A DNA stretch of 13,602 nt from positions 1 through 13,602 of the forward strand of contig QMMZ01000014.1 of assembly GCA_003647525.1 (NCBI GenBank), read 5' to 3'. Under the pieces are notes generated by a model, which saw only the letters and a program-made list of their open reading frames with translations, was not told the DNA's origin and did not search any database. Position numbers and translations under genes: made by a program. Below, one piece after another: positions 7,370-13,602 of this stretch. Position 1 is the stretch's first letter. Each line of letters starts with the position of its first letter. Origin of the DNA: Deltaproteobacteria bacterium. GTDB lineage: Bacteria; Desulfobacterota; Desulfobacteria; Desulfobacterales; ETH-SRB1.

Positions 7370-7491
7370 GAAGATTTTTAGCAGGCAGCAATTAGCCCTT
7401 AGCTTTTAGCAGTTAGCTGAATGTGTTATCTGTTTGATTTTTTAAGCTAAAGGCTAACTGCTAATGGCTAATAACTTTTTCACAAATCTTC
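7370..7491. repeat. Inverted repeat with heptad arms between kdsA and kdsC
   Basis: The left arm holds four exact-period units of form NTTAGCN (7391-7418: ATTAGCC, CTTAGCT, TTTAGCA, GTTAGCT). The right arm holds four units of the complement, NGCTAAN (7445-7472: AGCTAAA, GGCTAAC, TGCTAAT, GGCTAAT). Outer blocks GAAGATTT (7370-7377) and AAATCTTC (7484-7491) also pair perfectly. The loop is about 25 nt and T-rich. If transcribed, it would form a long imperfect hairpin inside the kdsA-kdsC message. Period and symmetry are seen directly; function is unknown. Confidence 0.88.
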
Positions 7492-7528
7492 ACATCGGTA
7501 AATAAGCTGAAACTATTAAGTACTATTT

Positions 7529-8068
7529 ATGACTTATACGGATTCGGAGATAGAAAATAAACTGAAAAAGATCAAACTTCTGTTGCTTGATGTTGACGGT
7601 GTGCTCACTGATGGAAGTATAATCTACAATGACAACTCTGAAGAAACAAAAGTCTTTAATGTCAAGGACGGCCTTGGCATAAGGCTTTTAATGGAAGCAG
7701 GTCTTAATGTGTGCATAGTAACTGGCAGGAGTTCAAAAGCCCTTTATCACCGTTGTAAAAATCTTGGTATTACAATGTTGTTTGATGGGGTCGGAGATAA
7801 GGCTGCTGAGCTGGATATTATCTCTGAACAAACAGGCGTTTCTCCTGAAGAAATAGCATTTATCGGTGATGATTTGCCCGATCTGCCGCTTATGAGAATT
7901 GTTGAACTTTCTATAGCAGTAGCTGATTCTCATGAGACGGTTTTAGAAAAAGCATGCATGGTAACTTCTGCAAAGGGCGGAGCTGGAGCTGTCAGAGAAG
8001 TTTGCGAAGCAATTCTTAAAGCTCAAGGACTTTGGGATAAAATTCCATTAGTAGCTGAATGGCTATAG
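7529..8068 (+). CDS. kdsC: 3-deoxy-D-manno-octulosonate 8-phosphate phosphatase
   Basis: HAD-family phosphatase (type C0, no cap) that removes phosphate from Kdo 8-P to give Kdo for CMP-activation by KdsB. 179 aa, normal for the family. Motif I DVDGVLTDG has nucleophile D21 and acid/base D23; motif II is T65 in VTGRSS; K91 follows GVGD; motif IV is GDDLPDLP with D114 and D115. The C-terminal KGGAGAVREVCEAIL segment is characteristic of KdsC and helps close the active site in the tetramer. There is no good Shine-Dalgarno; the nine bases AAGTACTAT (7518-7526) just before the ATG also occur before kdsA (6485-6493). lptC follows 34 nt downstream. Confidence 0.96.
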   Translation: MTYTDSEIENKLKKIKLLLLDVDGVLTDGSIIYNDNSEETKVFNVKDGLGIRLLMEAGLNVCIVTGRSSKALYHRCKNLGITMLFDGVGDKAAELDIISEQTGVSPEEIAFIGDDLPDLPLMRIVELSIAVADSHETVLEKACMVTSAKGGAGAVREVCEAILKAQGLWDKIPLVAEWL

Positions 8069-8102
8069 TAATTAAACGGATATGCAGATCAAATAATTCT
8101 TT

Positions 8103-8687
8103 ATGTTTTTTGTGAAAAACCAGAATCCCTGGAAATCGAAGTTTTTTTTAATTTCAATTATTATTATTTTATTAGGGATTATAATTGCGGTTTTTTCGAC
8201 GTATCGCAATATTGTTGATGAAACTGCCGGACTTAAATCCGCGATACAGAACGCGGCAAAAATGTCCTTAGGCAAGGTTCATCATACTGCAACGCGTGAT
8301 GGAGTAATTGAATGGAGCCTGGATGCAAGCTCAGCCAGGTTGCTTGATGAAAAAAAGCAGTTGATATTAGATGATCTTTCAGTAGTTTTTTATATGAAAG
8401 ACGGGGAAAAAGCTTACCTTGCAGCGGAAAAGGGATTTTTACATACAGATTCAAATGACATTGAAGTTGCCTGCAATGTTGTGGTAAAAAAAAATAATTA
8501 TGTGCTTAAAACCGAAAAATTAAATTACGAGCATACCCGTCGTATACTTTTTTCAAATGTTTCTGTTGAAATAAGCAGTGATTCGGAAAAATTAACGGCA
8601 GATTCAATTTCTTTTGATTTAAATACAAAAAAAATTATGCTTGAGGGAAATGTAAAGGGGACTTTCAGTGAAAATATTAACTTGTGA
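8103..8687 (+). CDS. lptC: LPS export ABC transporter periplasmic protein LptC
   Basis: Bitopic inner-membrane protein that receives LPS from LptBFG and passes it to LptA. 194 aa, close to the usual length. A short basic N-terminus precedes one transmembrane helix (about 14-32), then a periplasmic beta-jellyroll (about 60-185) with the repeating strand pattern typical of OstA/LptC proteins (for example LTADSISFDLNTKKIMLEGNV near the end). Sequence conservation in this family is low, so the call leans on topology and on its place between kdsC and lptA. The end overlaps lptA by 20 nt. No clear Shine-Dalgarno precedes the ATG. Confidence 0.9.
   Translation: MFFVKNQNPWKSKFFLISIIIILLGIIIAVFSTYRNIVDETAGLKSAIQNAAKMSLGKVHHTATRDGVIEWSLDASSARLLDEKKQLILDDLSVVFYMKDGEKAYLAAEKGFLHTDSNDIEVACNVVVKKNNYVLKTEKLNYEHTRRILFSNVSVEISSDSEKLTADSISFDLNTKKIMLEGNVKGTFSENINL
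8654..8660 (+). promoter_or_regulatory. Ribosome binding site of lptA
   Basis: AAAGGGG lies seven bases before a GTG, inside the end of lptC. It supports GTG 8668 as the lptA start even though that start overlaps lptC. Confidence 0.65.
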
Positions 8688-9231
8688 CAGTTTTGCTGTC
8701 CCTGTCCGAAGTTTGTTTGTTCTGAATGCGACACTTATAATTATAGCAATTATAGCTGGTTTTATGGTAAGCTCTGCTTTTGCCGAAGGAGAAGATTTAA
8801 AAGAAAATAAAAAGATTTATATTACAGCGGACAGGCTGATAGCAGATAGCGAGGCAAAATGCGCTGAATTTATTGGCAATGTCAGAGCTGTTCAGGAGGA
8901 TACGGTTATTACTGCCGACAGGCTTAAGATTTTTTATAAAAAAGTTGAAGATAACAATAAAAGGTTGACTTCGGATGAAGGGTCGATAGAAAAAATCATT
9001 TCGAGCGGCAATGTAAAAATAAATTTTGATGACAAAGTTGCCGTTGCAGAACATGCAGTATATACAAGTGAAACACGTGTTCTCGTCTTAACCGGTCCGA
9101 ATTCAAAGGTCACAAGCGGAACTAATTTTGTTTCCGGTGAGAAAATAACTCTCTACAGAGCTGAAGACCGTATGACTGTTGAAAGCGGCAATAAAAAGCG
9201 TGTTGAAGCTGTTTTTTATTCCAAAGAATAA
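8668..9231 (+). CDS. lptA: Lipopolysaccharide transport periplasmic protein LptA
   Basis: Periplasmic OstA-fold protein whose oligomers bridge LptC to the outer-membrane LptD and carry LPS across the periplasm. 187 aa. The N-terminus has a long signal peptide with hydrophobic core VLNATLIIIAIIAGFMV (18-34) and a likely signal peptidase I site after AFA (residue 39). The mature part has the family's repeated pattern ITADRL at 52-57 and again about 30 residues later (ITADRLKIFYK), with GNV strands between. It starts with GTG at 8668, supported by AAAGGGG, and overlaps lptC by 20 nt, so the two are translationally coupled. The annotation is firm from family pattern plus neighbours lptC and lptB. 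Confidence 0.93.
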   Translation: MKILTCDSFAVPVRSLFVLNATLIIIAIIAGFMVSSAFAEGEDLKENKKIYITADRLIADSEAKCAEFIGNVRAVQEDTVITADRLKIFYKKVEDNNKRLTSDEGSIEKIISSGNVKINFDDKVAVAEHAVYTSETRVLVLTGPNSKVTSGTNFVSGEKITLYRAEDRMTVESGNKKRVEAVFYSKE

Positions 9232-9389
9232 GTTACGGTTTACAGTTTACGGTTCACGGTTCACGGTTGACGGTTGACAAAGACAAAAAATATTGATTAT
9301 AACGGATTTGTGGGAAGTTCTAACCTATTGATTTTATTGCATCACAAAACCATCCTAACTGTGAACTATAAACCGACAACTGTAAACGG
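9232..9389. repeat. Inverted repeat with heptad arms between lptA and lptB
   Basis: Directly after the lptA stop, the left arm consists of a partial GTTACG and then six exact-period units of form GTTNACN (9238-9279: GTTTACA, GTTTACG, GTTCACG twice, GTTGACG, GTTGACA). The right arm (about 9359-9389) reads as the complement with the same 7-nt period: CTGTGAA, CTATAAA, CCGACAA, CTGTAAA, CGG. It ends eight bases before the lptB start codon. The roughly 80-nt centre is AT-rich with no recognised motif. In the message the array would put the lptB start region next to a long imperfect stem. Confidence 0.9.
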
Positions 9390-9397
9390 CTGTTAAT

Positions 9398-10120
9398 ATG
9401 TCAGTTTTGGCTTTAAAAAATCTGGTCAAAATATATAATGGAAAAAGAGTTGTAAATTCAGTCAGCCTCAGAGTAGAAAGCGGTGGAGTTGTTGGTCTTC
9501 TCGGTCCAAATGGTGCTGGAAAAACAACTACTTTTTACATGACTATCGGTATGATAAAATCTGATAAAGGCCAGGTTTTTCTTGAGGATGAGGATATTAC
9601 AAATTGTCCCATGTATTTGAGGGCGCGTAAAGGCGTGGGGTATTTACCTCAGGAAGCTTCGATATTCAGAAAGCTTACAACAAGACAGAATATCATGGCT
9701 ATTCTTGAAATTCTTCCTATCTCAAAATCAGAGCGGGAGGAACGTGCAAACATGCTTCTGGAAGAGTTGGGTATAAAAAATCTTGCAGACCAAAAGGCCG
9801 GCCTTCTTTCAGGCGGGGAGAGGCGGCGATTGGAAATTTCGCGGGCACTCGCAACGAATCCTTCATTTATACTTCTTGATGAACCTTTTGCGGGTATCGA
9901 TCCTTTGGCGGTAATTGATATTAAAAATATTATAAAACACCTTAAAAATCGTGGTATTGGAATACTTATTTCAGATCATAATGTAAGGGAAACGCTTGAA
10001 GTATGTAACAAAGCATATATATTAAGTGATGGAAAGGTAGTTGAGGCCGGATCACCGGAAAAAATAGCTACAAGCGAAACTGCCCGTCGCATATATCTTG
10101 GAGACGAATTCAGATTATAA
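9398..10120 (+). CDS. lptB: LPS export ABC transporter ATP-binding protein LptB
   Basis: Cytoplasmic ATPase dimer that powers LPS extraction by LptFG. 240 aa, typical. Walker A GPNGAGKT (36-43), Q-loop Q85 in YLPQEASIF (a form typical of LptB), signature LSGGE (137-141) followed by RRRLEISRAL, Walker B FILLDEP (157-163, catalytic E162), and switch His H194 in ISDHNVRETL. The C-terminal YLGDEFRL is also characteristic. lptF and lptG are not in this window, which is usual because they commonly lie elsewhere. The ATG at 9398 has no obvious Shine-Dalgarno; the preceding bases belong to the heptad repeat. The stop is one base from the rpoN start. Confidence 0.98.
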   Translation: MSVLALKNLVKIYNGKRVVNSVSLRVESGGVVGLLGPNGAGKTTTFYMTIGMIKSDKGQVFLEDEDITNCPMYLRARKGVGYLPQEASIFRKLTTRQNIMAILEILPISKSEREERANMLLEELGIKNLADQKAGLLSGGERRRLEISRALATNPSFILLDEPFAGIDPLAVIDIKNIIKHLKNRGIGILISDHNVRETLEVCNKAYILSDGKVVEAGSPEKIATSETARRIYLGDEFRL

Positions 10121-10121
10121 A

Positions 10122-11555
10122 ATGGCACTTGAATTACGACAACAGCTAAAATTAACACAGCAACTGATAATGACCCCGCAGCTCCAGATGTCAATTAAGC
10201 TTTTGCAGCTTTCCAGGCTGGAGCTTGTGGAAGCAATTCGTCAGGAACTTGGGGAAAATCCTGCACTTGAGGAGGTACAGGATTTTGCCGATGAGGAATC
10301 GCGGGCAGATCAATCCGAGGCTGCACCCGATGATGTGCCTGCAATAAAAGAAGTCGAAATAGAAGAAAAAATTAACGAAGCTATTGACTGGGACAATTAT
10401 ATTAATGAATACAATTCGACCGGAAGAATTAGTTTTGAGACTGAGAAAAAAAATATACTAAATTTCGAGTCATTTGTAGCCGGTAAAGAATCTTTGAATG
10501 AACATCTTTTCTGGCAACTGCTTATGACCGTTTCAACAAAAGAGGAAGAAAAGATTGGAAGCCTGATAATAGGAAACCTCAACAATGATGGTTATCTTGA
10601 CATTTCTATTGAAGAACTTATCAACACGAGCGGTTTTTCATCCGGTAAGGTTAATCAGGTATTATCACTAATAAAGACATTTGATCCAATAGGTGTCGGC
10701 GCAAGCAATCTAAAAGAATGTCTGCTGATACAGGCAAAGCATTTTAAACTGAATAATACCATAGTTACGGATATTATAGAGAACCATATCAATCATCTTG
10801 AAAACAAGAACTACAAAGCCATTGCCACGGCTTTAAGAGTTAATATCCAGGAAGTTGTTTCGGCCGTAAGTATTATAAAAGAATTTGAGCCGAAGCCGGG
10901 ACGGACTTTCAGCGTTGAAGAGCCTCAATATATTAACCCCGATATTTTTGTTTATAAACTCGAAGATGATTTTTTGATATTACTGAATGACGATGGCGTC
11001 CCAAGACTTCATGTAAGTTCATTTTATAAGCAGTTTGTAAGTCGTGGCGGGAAACTTTCCGGTAAAGCAAAAGAATACCTGCGAGATAAGATACGTTCAG
11101 CATCCTGGTTGATAAAGAGTATTCAGCAACGTCAGAAAACCATCTATAGAGTGATGGAAAGCATATTGAAGTTTCAGCGGGAATTTTTTGAAAAGGGGAT
11201 AGCATACTTAAAGCCTATGGTGTTAAGAAATGTTGCAGAGGATATAGATATGCATGAATCGACAATCAGCAGGGTTACAACAAATAAGTACGCCTATACC
11301 CCCCAGGGTCTTTTTGAATTGAAATATTTTTTTAATAGTTCTATTAATCGTATCAATGGCGATGCAATAGCTTCTACCAGCGTCCAGGAAAAAATTAGAC
11401 AGATTATTTTAAACGAGGATGCAAGCAAACCGTATAGTGATGATAAAATTACAACACTTTTAAAAGAATCAAACATAAATATTGCGAGGAGAACAGTAGC
11501 TAAGTATCGGGAAATGATGCAACTTTTGTCATCCAACAAACGCAAACAATTTTAA
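10122..11555 (+). CDS. rpoN: RNA polymerase sigma-54 factor
   Basis: Alternative sigma factor that directs RNA polymerase to -24/-12 promoters and needs an AAA+ activator. 477 aa from the ATG at 10122, which gives the canonical MALELRQQLKLTQQL; an in-frame TTG at 10098 adds eight residues and is unlikely. Region I (1-50) is Gln/Leu-rich with MTPQLQMSIKLLQLS; region II (about 52-90) is acidic; the core-binding domain spans about 115-300; a helix-turn-helix lies around VAEDIDMHESTISRVTTNKY (371-390); the RpoN box ARRTVAKYRE (455-464) reads the -24 element. All parts are intact. It starts one base after the lptB stop, implying coupling, since no good Shine-Dalgarno is present. The same lptB-rpoN-hpf-ptsN-rapZ order occurs in E. 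coli. Confidence 0.99.
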   Translation: MALELRQQLKLTQQLIMTPQLQMSIKLLQLSRLELVEAIRQELGENPALEEVQDFADEESRADQSEAAPDDVPAIKEVEIEEKINEAIDWDNYINEYNSTGRISFETEKKNILNFESFVAGKESLNEHLFWQLLMTVSTKEEEKIGSLIIGNLNNDGYLDISIEELINTSGFSSGKVNQVLSLIKTFDPIGVGASNLKECLLIQAKHFKLNNTIVTDIIENHINHLENKNYKAIATALRVNIQEVVSAVSIIKEFEPKPGRTFSVEEPQYINPDIFVYKLEDDFLILLNDDGVPRLHVSSFYKQFVSRGGKLSGKAKEYLRDKIRSASWLIKSIQQRQKTIYRVMESILKFQREFFEKGIAYLKPMVLRNVAEDIDMHESTISRVTTNKYAYTPQGLFELKYFFNSSINRINGDAIASTSVQEKIRQIILNEDASKPYSDDKITTLLKESNINIARRTVAKYREMMQLLSSNKRKQF

Positions 11556-11716
11556 CCTAAATTGAGCGATTTTTAGCTCGATCTGCACTGATCTTTTGCG
11601 CATCAAGGATTCGCGAAAATCCTCGACATATTCACGGGTATGCCTTCGGTTTTCGCAAACCCTTATGCATCAAGATTTCAGCACATATTTTCCCCCGAAA
11701 TAGCTCAACTTAGGTT
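11554..11716. repeat. 163-bp imperfect palindrome between rpoN and hpf
   Basis: Outer arms AACCTAAATTGAGC (11554-11567) and GCTCAACTTAGGTT (11703-11716) match at 13 of 14 pairs; the left arm begins within the rpoN stop codon. Inner sequences continue the symmetry: the left CTGA, ATCTT, GCATCA and GCGAAAA blocks (about 11588-11620) face TTTTCGC, ATGCATCAAGAT and TTCAGCAC on the right (about 11650-11684). CATA/TATG around TTCACGGG closes the centre. It lacks the 7-bp rhythm of the other repeats here. The right arm ends one base before the hpf Shine-Dalgarno. It looks like a repetitive extragenic palindrome or a small non-coding hairpin element. Confidence 0.85.
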
Positions 11717-11717
11717 T

Positions 11718-11724
11718 AAGGAGG
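11718..11724 (+). promoter_or_regulatory. Strong ribosome binding site of hpf
   Basis: AAGGAGG with nine bases to the hpf ATG. It is the best Shine-Dalgarno on the plus strand of this window and lies just outside the palindrome, so it would remain accessible if that hairpin folds. Confidence 0.85.
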
Positions 11725-11733
11725 GTTTTTAGC

Positions 11734-12267
11734 ATGCAGACATCCGTAACTTTTAAAAATCTTGATTCCTCTGAAAATTTAAAAACATATGTTCAAGACA
11801 AGCTTAATCGCTTTGATAAATTTCTTTATAATCCTGCAGAAGCTAAGGTCGTTCTTTCGGTTGAAAAGTTTCGACATATAGCTGAAATTAATATTATCGG
11901 TGACAGGCTTAATATAAATGGTAAAGAAGAAACGGTTGATATGTATTCAGCCATTGATATGGTTTTAGACAAGCTTGAGAAACAGATTAAGAAAAACAAG
12001 CAGAAAAACAGAGAACGAAGAAGTGGAACGAAAGCCAGGGGAAAAGGCATTATTGCTGAAGATACCGTTCATATGGATCTCGAAACTACAAGAGAAATAA
12101 AGGTCAAGAACATCGAATATAAGCCGATGGATGTTGAGGAAGCGGTTATGCAAATAGATCTTTTGAATAGTAATTTCCTTGTGTTTACAAATGCAAGAAC
12201 AGAAAAAGTTAATGTCTTATATCAACGCAGGGACGGCCACTACGGTTTAATAGAGCCCAGCAGCTAA
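11734..12267 (+). CDS. hpf: Ribosome hibernation promoting factor, long form
   Basis: Long HPF, 177 aa. The N-terminal S30AE domain (about 1-95) binds the decoding region of the 30S subunit and blocks tRNA and mRNA in stationary phase. A basic, low-complexity linker (about 95-120) leads to the C-terminal domain (about 128-177: PMDVEEAVMQIDLLNSNFLVF, then VLYQRRDGHYGLIEP), which mediates 30S-30S dimerisation into 100S particles. E. coli HPF is the short form without this tail, so this organism should make 100S particles with one protein and no RMF. It lies between rpoN and ptsN as in many proteobacteria; the strong Shine-Dalgarno suggests high translation. In many bacteria hpf in this place is induced in stationary phase; no sigma-54 promoter was seen in front of it. 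Confidence 0.96.
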   Translation: MQTSVTFKNLDSSENLKTYVQDKLNRFDKFLYNPAEAKVVLSVEKFRHIAEINIIGDRLNINGKEETVDMYSAIDMVLDKLEKQIKKNKQKNRERRSGTKARGKGIIAEDTVHMDLETTREIKVKNIEYKPMDVEEAVMQIDLLNSNFLVFTNARTEKVNVLYQRRDGHYGLIEPSS

Positions 12268-12280
12268 CAGTGGATATGAT

Positions 12281-12739
12281 ATGAAAATTCTTGATGTTTT
12301 GCCTAAAGAAGCAATTTTTTCTGACTTGAAATCACTTGACAAAAAAGGAGTTATTGAAGAGCTGGTCATTCCTCTCGCCAGTATTGCAGGTGTTAATAAG
12401 GAGGAAATTGTTCGGGTTCTTATGGAGAGGGAAAGACTCGGCAGCACCGGCATAGGTGAAGGCGTTGGAATTCCTCATGGTAAAATGAAAGATCTTAAAT
12501 CACTGCTTGTTAGTTTTGGCTTAAGCCGTCAAGGAGTTGATTTCGAGTCTATAGATGGACGAGCTGCTCATATCTTTTTTCTTCTTGTAACGCCGGAGAA
12601 TTCTACTGGTCTTCATCTGAAGTTGCTTGCCCGAATTTCCAGAATTTTAAAAAATGATCCATTTAAGGAGAGGCTGTTAAATGCCGTTGACAGCGATGAA
12701 ATTTTTTCCATCATCAAAGAGGAGGATGATGAATTTTAA
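12281..12739 (+). CDS. ptsN: PTS IIA-like nitrogen regulatory protein (EIIA-Ntr)
   Basis: EIIA domain of the nitrogen PTS, 152 aa, cytoplasmic. Phosphoryl transfer from EI-Ntr via NPr reaches the active histidine, here H66 in GIGEGVGIPHGK. The form then regulates targets such as potassium transport and sensor kinases in enterobacteria. The C-terminal LLARISRILKNDPFKERLL is typical of the family. It begins 13 nt after hpf; GTGGAT before the ATG is a weak binding site. No ptsO (NPr) or ptsP is in the window, but ptsO commonly follows rapZ and could lie just beyond the right edge. Confidence 0.96.
   Translation: MKILDVLPKEAIFSDLKSLDKKGVIEELVIPLASIAGVNKEEIVRVLMERERLGSTGIGEGVGIPHGKMKDLKSLLVSFGLSRQGVDFESIDGRAAHIFFLLVTPENSTGLHLKLLARISRILKNDPFKERLLNAVDSDEIFSIIKEEDDEF
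12719..12725 (+). promoter_or_regulatory. Shine-Dalgarno-like GAGGAGG before rapZ
   Basis: GAGGAGG lies within the last codons of ptsN. It is seven bases before an in-frame ATT (12733) but 19 bases before the in-frame TTG (12745). There is no ATG or GTG in the RapZ frame between them, and a TGA at 12730-12732 closes that frame upstream. It therefore bears on which start rapZ uses. Confidence 0.5.
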
Positions 12740-12744
12740 CAAAA

Positions 12745-13602
12745 TTGAAAAGCTTAAAACTAATTATTATTACAGGACTTTCGGGTTCCGGTAAGAGTAC
12801 TGCAATTGCAGCATTTGAGGATGCAGATTTTTATTGTGTAGATAACATGCCGGTTGATCTTCTCCCCAAGTTTCTTGAACTGCCGATAGAGGAACATGCC
12901 TCTGAAATTGCAGGACTTGCCTTTGTAATGGATCTGCGAGAGAGAGGATTCCTTTCCAAATATTCATCTGTATTCGAATCCATCAGGCAAAAAGGATACA
13001 ATTTTGAAATACTCTTTCTTGAGGCAGATGAAAAAATATTATTACAGCGTTACAGTCAAACAAGGAGGCAGCATCCTCTATCGCAGAGCAAAAGCCTTCT
13101 CGATGGGATAAAAGCTGAGAAGGAGCAATTGAAAGACCTCAGAGAAAAAGCCGGCAGAATTATTGACACTTCTCACTGTAATGTTCATGAGCTGAAGTCC
13201 ATTGTCTTCAATATTGCGCAGAAAACCAGGAAACTGGTACCAATGAGGATAAATATCCAGTCCTTTGGTTTTAAATATGGCACTCCTCATGGTGCTGATC
13301 TTATTATAGATGTTCGTTTTCTTGCAAATCCATATTTTGTACCTGAACTGAAAGATTTGGATGGTGAAGCTGAAGGGGTCAAAAAATTTGTTTTGAATAA
13401 TGAAGAAACTCCTATATTTCTTGAGAAGTATTTGGATTTACTTGATTATTTAATGCCTTTATATGAAAAAGAGGGAAAGGCCTATTTAAAGATTGCAGTT
13501 GGTTGCACAGGTGGTCGGCATCGCTCTGTCACTATTGCACAGACCATATATGAACATATTGATAAACAAGGTAAACAGGTTGGGATTACACACAGAGATA
13601 TA
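12745..13602 (+). CDS. rapZ: RNase adapter protein RapZ, lacks only the extreme C-terminus (window edge)
   Basis: RapZ/YvcJ family, 286 residues in the window of roughly 285-295 expected, so only a few codons and the stop are missing. In E. coli it binds GlmZ small RNA and directs RNase E to it, controlling glucosamine-6-phosphate synthase; other bacteria keep the nucleotide-binding protein with less clear roles. Visible: Walker A GLSGSGKST (11-19), CVDNMPVDLLP (31-41), VMDLRERGF (61-69), QRYSQTRRQHPL (101-112), then the C-terminal domain with SFGFKYGTPHGADLIIDVRF (173-192), NPYFVPEL (195-202) and GCTGGRHRSV (253-262). The chosen start is TTG 12745 (MKSLKLIIIT), 5 nt after ptsN; a start at ATT 12733 would fit the Shine-Dalgarno better. 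Amino-sugar regulation in this organism is inferred only. Confidence 0.94.
   Translation, partial: MKSLKLIIITGLSGSGKSTAIAAFEDADFYCVDNMPVDLLPKFLELPIEEHASEIAGLAFVMDLRERGFLSKYSSVFESIRQKGYNFEILFLEADEKILLQRYSQTRRQHPLSQSKSLLDGIKAEKEQLKDLREKAGRIIDTSHCNVHELKSIVFNIAQKTRKLVPMRINIQSFGFKYGTPHGADLIIDVRFLANPYFVPELKDLDGEAEGVKKFVLNNEETPIFLEKYLDLLDYLMPLYEKEGKAYLKIAVGCTGGRHRSVTIAQTIYEHIDKQGKQVGITHRDI

Noticed and set aside
9232..9279. CRISPR-like array because of regular short units
   Set aside because: Units are 7 bp with no spacers of normal length and no cas genes; the period and the inverted partner identify it as a hairpin-forming tandem array.
10123..10138. TGGCAC as in a sigma-54 -24 element at the rpoN start
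   Set aside because: It is the second to fourth codon region of rpoN (MALEL), the spacing to a -12 GC is not right, and it would lie inside the gene.
12726..12731. ATGATG immediately after GAGGAGG as the rapZ start
   Set aside because: It is in another phase. Reading from it leads to TAA within about 25 codons, and its spacing from the Shine-Dalgarno is too short.

Overview
This is a 13.6-kb stretch of ordinary bacterial chromosome, most consistent with a sulfate-reducer-type deltaproteobacterium (Desulfobacterota). The reasons are the class of genes present, a metal-type KdsA, a long-form HPF, a HcyBio (DUF39) homocysteine-synthesis protein, and the gene order kdsA-kdsC-lptC-lptA-lptB-rpoN-hpf-ptsN-rapZ. 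The lineage is inferred from family knowledge, because no 16S rRNA or similar marker is present.

Layout. The left 6.2 kb is on the minus strand. Reading leftwards from the divergent promoter region it holds a membrane-anchored M23/LytM peptidase (6248-4863), a HcyBio protein (4562-3390), an RNA 2',3'-cyclic phosphodiesterase ThpR that overlaps it by 8 nt, recA, and alaS, which is cut by the left edge. The right 7.1 kb is on the plus strand. It is an envelope and regulation cluster: Kdo synthesis (kdsA, kdsC), three Lpt lipopolysaccharide-export components (lptC, lptA, lptB), then sigma-54 (rpoN), hibernation factor (hpf), EIIA-Ntr (ptsN) and rapZ. rapZ lacks only its last few codons at the right edge. 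A divergent intergenic region (6249-6500) should hold the promoters for both sides.

How the genes work together. KdsA and KdsC make Kdo, the inner-core sugar of LPS. LptB is the cytoplasmic ATPase of the export machine, LptC the inner-membrane tether and LptA the periplasmic bridge. RpoN, PtsN and RapZ form the regulatory tail also found in Escherichia coli (kdsD-kdsC-lptCAB-rpoN-hpf-ptsN-rapZ); here kdsA stands where kdsD would be. RapZ links this block to control of amino-sugar precursor supply in enterobacteria. RecA and AlaS form a DNA repair and translation pair.

The notable content is between genes. Several intergenic gaps contain imperfect inverted repeats or degenerate tandem arrays whose arms are built from about 7-bp units. 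The unit sequence differs from locus to locus (NTTAGCN, GTTNACN, TARGNAG, CACGGA-type), but the architecture recurs. These arrays often begin at the preceding stop codon and can run almost to the next start codon. A separate 163-bp imperfect palindrome lies between rpoN and hpf. I see no CRISPR array, transposase, tRNA or rRNA, and no protein-coding system that looks new.
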